This document shows, piece after piece, positions 5,913 to 7,132 of a stretch of DNA of 7,132 nucleotides. A program made the translations under genes and the position numbers. Within the stretch, counting starts at the first letter, position 1. Each line of letters begins with the position of its first letter. The notes beneath the pieces were generated by a model. The model did not search any database. It saw only the letters and a list, made by a program, of their open reading frames with translations, and was not told the DNA's origin. The stretch is from an uncultured Bdellovibrio sp. Its GTDB lineage: Bacteria; Bdellovibrionota; Bdellovibrionia; Bdellovibrionales; Bdellovibrionaceae. Where the stretch lies: positions 1 through 7,132 of the forward strand of contig CALMPX010000198.1 of the NCBI GenBank assembly GCA_937871355.1, given 5' to 3'.

Positions 5913-6971
5913 ATGCGTCAATTTATTTTATACGTAGCAGCCATATTTTCTATTTTATTTCTACTTTATGTTTATCGTGAAGATAACCAGCAGTTAAATG
6001 ATAAAAGCAGCATTAAAATCTATGCCTCGGGTTCTTTTATTTCGAGCTGGGGTCCAGGCCCTGAGCTTAAAGCTTTGTTCGAAGAGCGCACCGGTTTAAA
6101 AGTTTCCTTCATTGAAATGTCAGATCCAGGCATCACTTTGCAAAAAGTTTCGTTTTCGACAGAAGAAGCCCTGGGCGATATTGTGATGGGCTTAGATCAG
6201 TTTGACATTGCACGCTACACGGATAAAGTCCGTTGGAAAGACATCGCTAATTTGAATACTATTTCACAAAGTACTTTTGGCAGTTCTGGTTTGAATTTAA
6301 ATGAACTTAAAAATTCAGATAAATTTATGAATTTTATTCCCTACGATTGGTCAGCCATCGCTTTCATCAAACGCACAGATTCAAATTACCAGATCAATTC
6401 TCTTCCGGATTTATTAAAGCCTGCTTTAAAATCTAAAATTGCTTTTGAGGATCCACGGACCAGTAGCCCTGGCTTGCAATTTTTACTTTGGGTCGCTAGT
6501 ACGCAAAATGAGGACCAAGCGACACAGTTTTTAAAAGATTTGAACACACACGCGCACAGTTTTTCCCCTAGCTGGTCGACGGCTTATGGTTTATTTAAAA
6601 ATAAAAATGCTGATGTTGTGCTATCTTACATCACTTCACCTATTTACCATCTGGTTGAAGAAAACGATTCGAACTACCAAGCTTTGGAATTTAAAGAAGG
6701 CTTGCCGGTTCAAGTTGAATTCATGGGATTATTAGCGAGTTGTAAAAACTGCGAAGCCGCCAGCAAATTCATTTCCTTTGTGCAATCAAAAGACGGTCAA
6801 CGTATTATCATGAAAAAGAATTATATGCTGCCGATGGATAAGCAAATCACTGAGGGAACAGCTTTTGATACTTTACGTGTTTTTAAATTATTAGATTTCA
6901 AAGTTTATTCTAAAGAAGAGATCAATAAGTGGTTACGTATTTGGTCTGATATCAGAAAAAATGATGGATAA
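5913..6971 (+). CDS. thiB: Thiamine ABC transporter substrate-binding protein (ThiB/TbpA-like)
   Basis: This 352-residue protein is the periplasmic receptor of an ABC importer for thiamine and its phosphates. It aligns by eye with E. coli TbpA throughout: SSWGPGPELKALFEE (44-58), VMGLDQ (91-96), FIPYDW (141-146), EDPRTSSPGLQFLLW (179-193), SWSTAYGLF (220-228), DVVLSYITSPIYH (234-246) and NYMLPM (303-308). Trp46, Asp95, Trp221, Tyr239 and Tyr245 lie in the motifs that shape the thiamine site in TbpA. The Trp of the E. coli NWMYP motif is replaced by Tyr304. The N-terminus has a hydrophobic segment (4-21) with neither a lipobox nor a clear signal-peptidase site, so it may be an uncleaved anchor. 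A CKNC pair (277-280) is an oddity. The gene starts three bases after the DoxX gene behind TGGTGG and overlaps the next gene by 11 bases. Confidence 0.9.
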   Translation: MRQFILYVAAIFSILFLLYVYREDNQQLNDKSSIKIYASGSFISSWGPGPELKALFEERTGLKVSFIEMSDPGITLQKVSFSTEEALGDIVMGLDQFDIARYTDKVRWKDIANLNTISQSTFGSSGLNLNELKNSDKFMNFIPYDWSAIAFIKRTDSNYQINSLPDLLKPALKSKIAFEDPRTSSPGLQFLLWVASTQNEDQATQFLKDLNTHAHSFSPSWSTAYGLFKNKNADVVLSYITSPIYHLVEENDSNYQALEFKEGLPVQVEFMGLLASCKNCEAASKFISFVQSKDGQRIIMKKNYMLPMDKQITEGTAFDTLRVFKLLDFKVYSKEEINKWLRIWSDIRKNDG

Positions 6972-7132
6972 AATCAAGGGTCAGTTATTAACGACACTGT
7001 TATTGTTTTTTTTTCTTAGTCCTATTATTATCATTCTATATTATTTTATAATTCAAATTCAAATTGAAATTCCATTCTATTATTTTGTTTTTTCTTTTAA
7101 AAATTTAGTCTTTCTATCGATATCCTCTGCTT
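6961..7132 (+). CDS. Probable thiamine ABC transporter permease (ThiP-like), partial, N-terminus only
   Basis: An open frame starts at ATG 6961 (or the adjacent ATG at 6964), overlaps the end of the binding-protein gene by 11 bases and runs off the right edge after 57 codons. The visible part is MMDKIKGQL followed by a very hydrophobic, Phe- and Ile-rich first membrane helix (about 8-31), a short linker, then VFSFKNLVFLSISSA. The last piece resembles the segment after the first helix of ThiP/FbpB-type permeases, where a xxFSFxxAxxSA-like pattern occurs. Position directly after a ThiB-like gene is the main reason for calling it the permease; too little is visible for a motif-based assignment. 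The codons are extremely AT-rich and include a run of nine T bases (7006-7014). No good ribosome site precedes it, so translation is probably coupled to thiB. Confidence 0.65.
   Translation, partial: MMDKIKGQLLTTLLLFFFLSPIIIILYYFIIQIQIEIPFYYFVFSFKNLVFLSISSA

Noticed and set aside
7042..7075. Repeated AATTCAAATT/AATTGAAATT pattern near the right edge
   Set aside because: It lies inside the permease reading frame and encodes IIQIQIEI; it is best explained by repeated AT-rich Ile codons.

Overview
The window looks like a gapless stretch of chromosomal housekeeping and accessory genes from an AT-rich Gram-negative bacterium. Outer-membrane-type lipoprotein signals, an ElbB-type protein and an N-terminally anchored penicillin-acylase-family hydrolase all fit a Gram-negative envelope. 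The gene styles, especially the Eis-like acetyltransferase with an aromatic C-terminus, remind me of Bdellovibrio-like bacteria. That placement is an impression from memory, not a demonstration. I see no rRNA, tRNA, insertion sequence, CRISPR array, phage gene or attachment site.

The layout is two divergent gene clusters leaving a 189-base intergenic region (4310-4498). Leftwards, on the minus strand, four tightly packed genes follow each other: an Eis-like GNAT acetyltransferase (4309-3200), a lipoprotein of unknown function with six cysteines after the lipobox (3203-2358, ATGA overlap with the previous gene), ElbB of the DJ-1/PfpI superfamily (2338-1682), and a penicillin-acylase-family Ntn hydrolase (1679 to beyond the left edge). 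Junctions of -4, 19 and 2 bases suggest one transcript.

Rightwards, on the plus strand, there are five genes: a small 4Fe-4S ferredoxin (4499-4738), endonuclease III Nth (4725-5396, overlapping the ferredoxin by 14 bases), a four-helix DoxX-family membrane protein (5427-5909), a thiamine-type ABC substrate-binding protein (5913-6971) and the start of a membrane protein that is probably the cognate permease (6961 to beyond the right edge). Again the spacing is tight, with gaps or overlaps from 30 to -14 bases.

The best-supported functions are base-excision DNA repair (Nth), electron transfer (ferredoxin) and thiamine or thiamine-phosphate uptake (ThiB-like and probable ThiP). The leftward cluster has no clear shared pathway: an acetyltransferase, a cell-envelope lipoprotein, a putative glyoxalase-type enzyme and a periplasm-facing amide hydrolase. 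I found no convincing new defence or mobile system. The points most worth checking are the ferredoxin-nth coupling, the DoxX protein placed ahead of a thiamine transporter, the cysteine-rich orphan lipoprotein and a small palindrome overlapping a candidate promoter between the two clusters.
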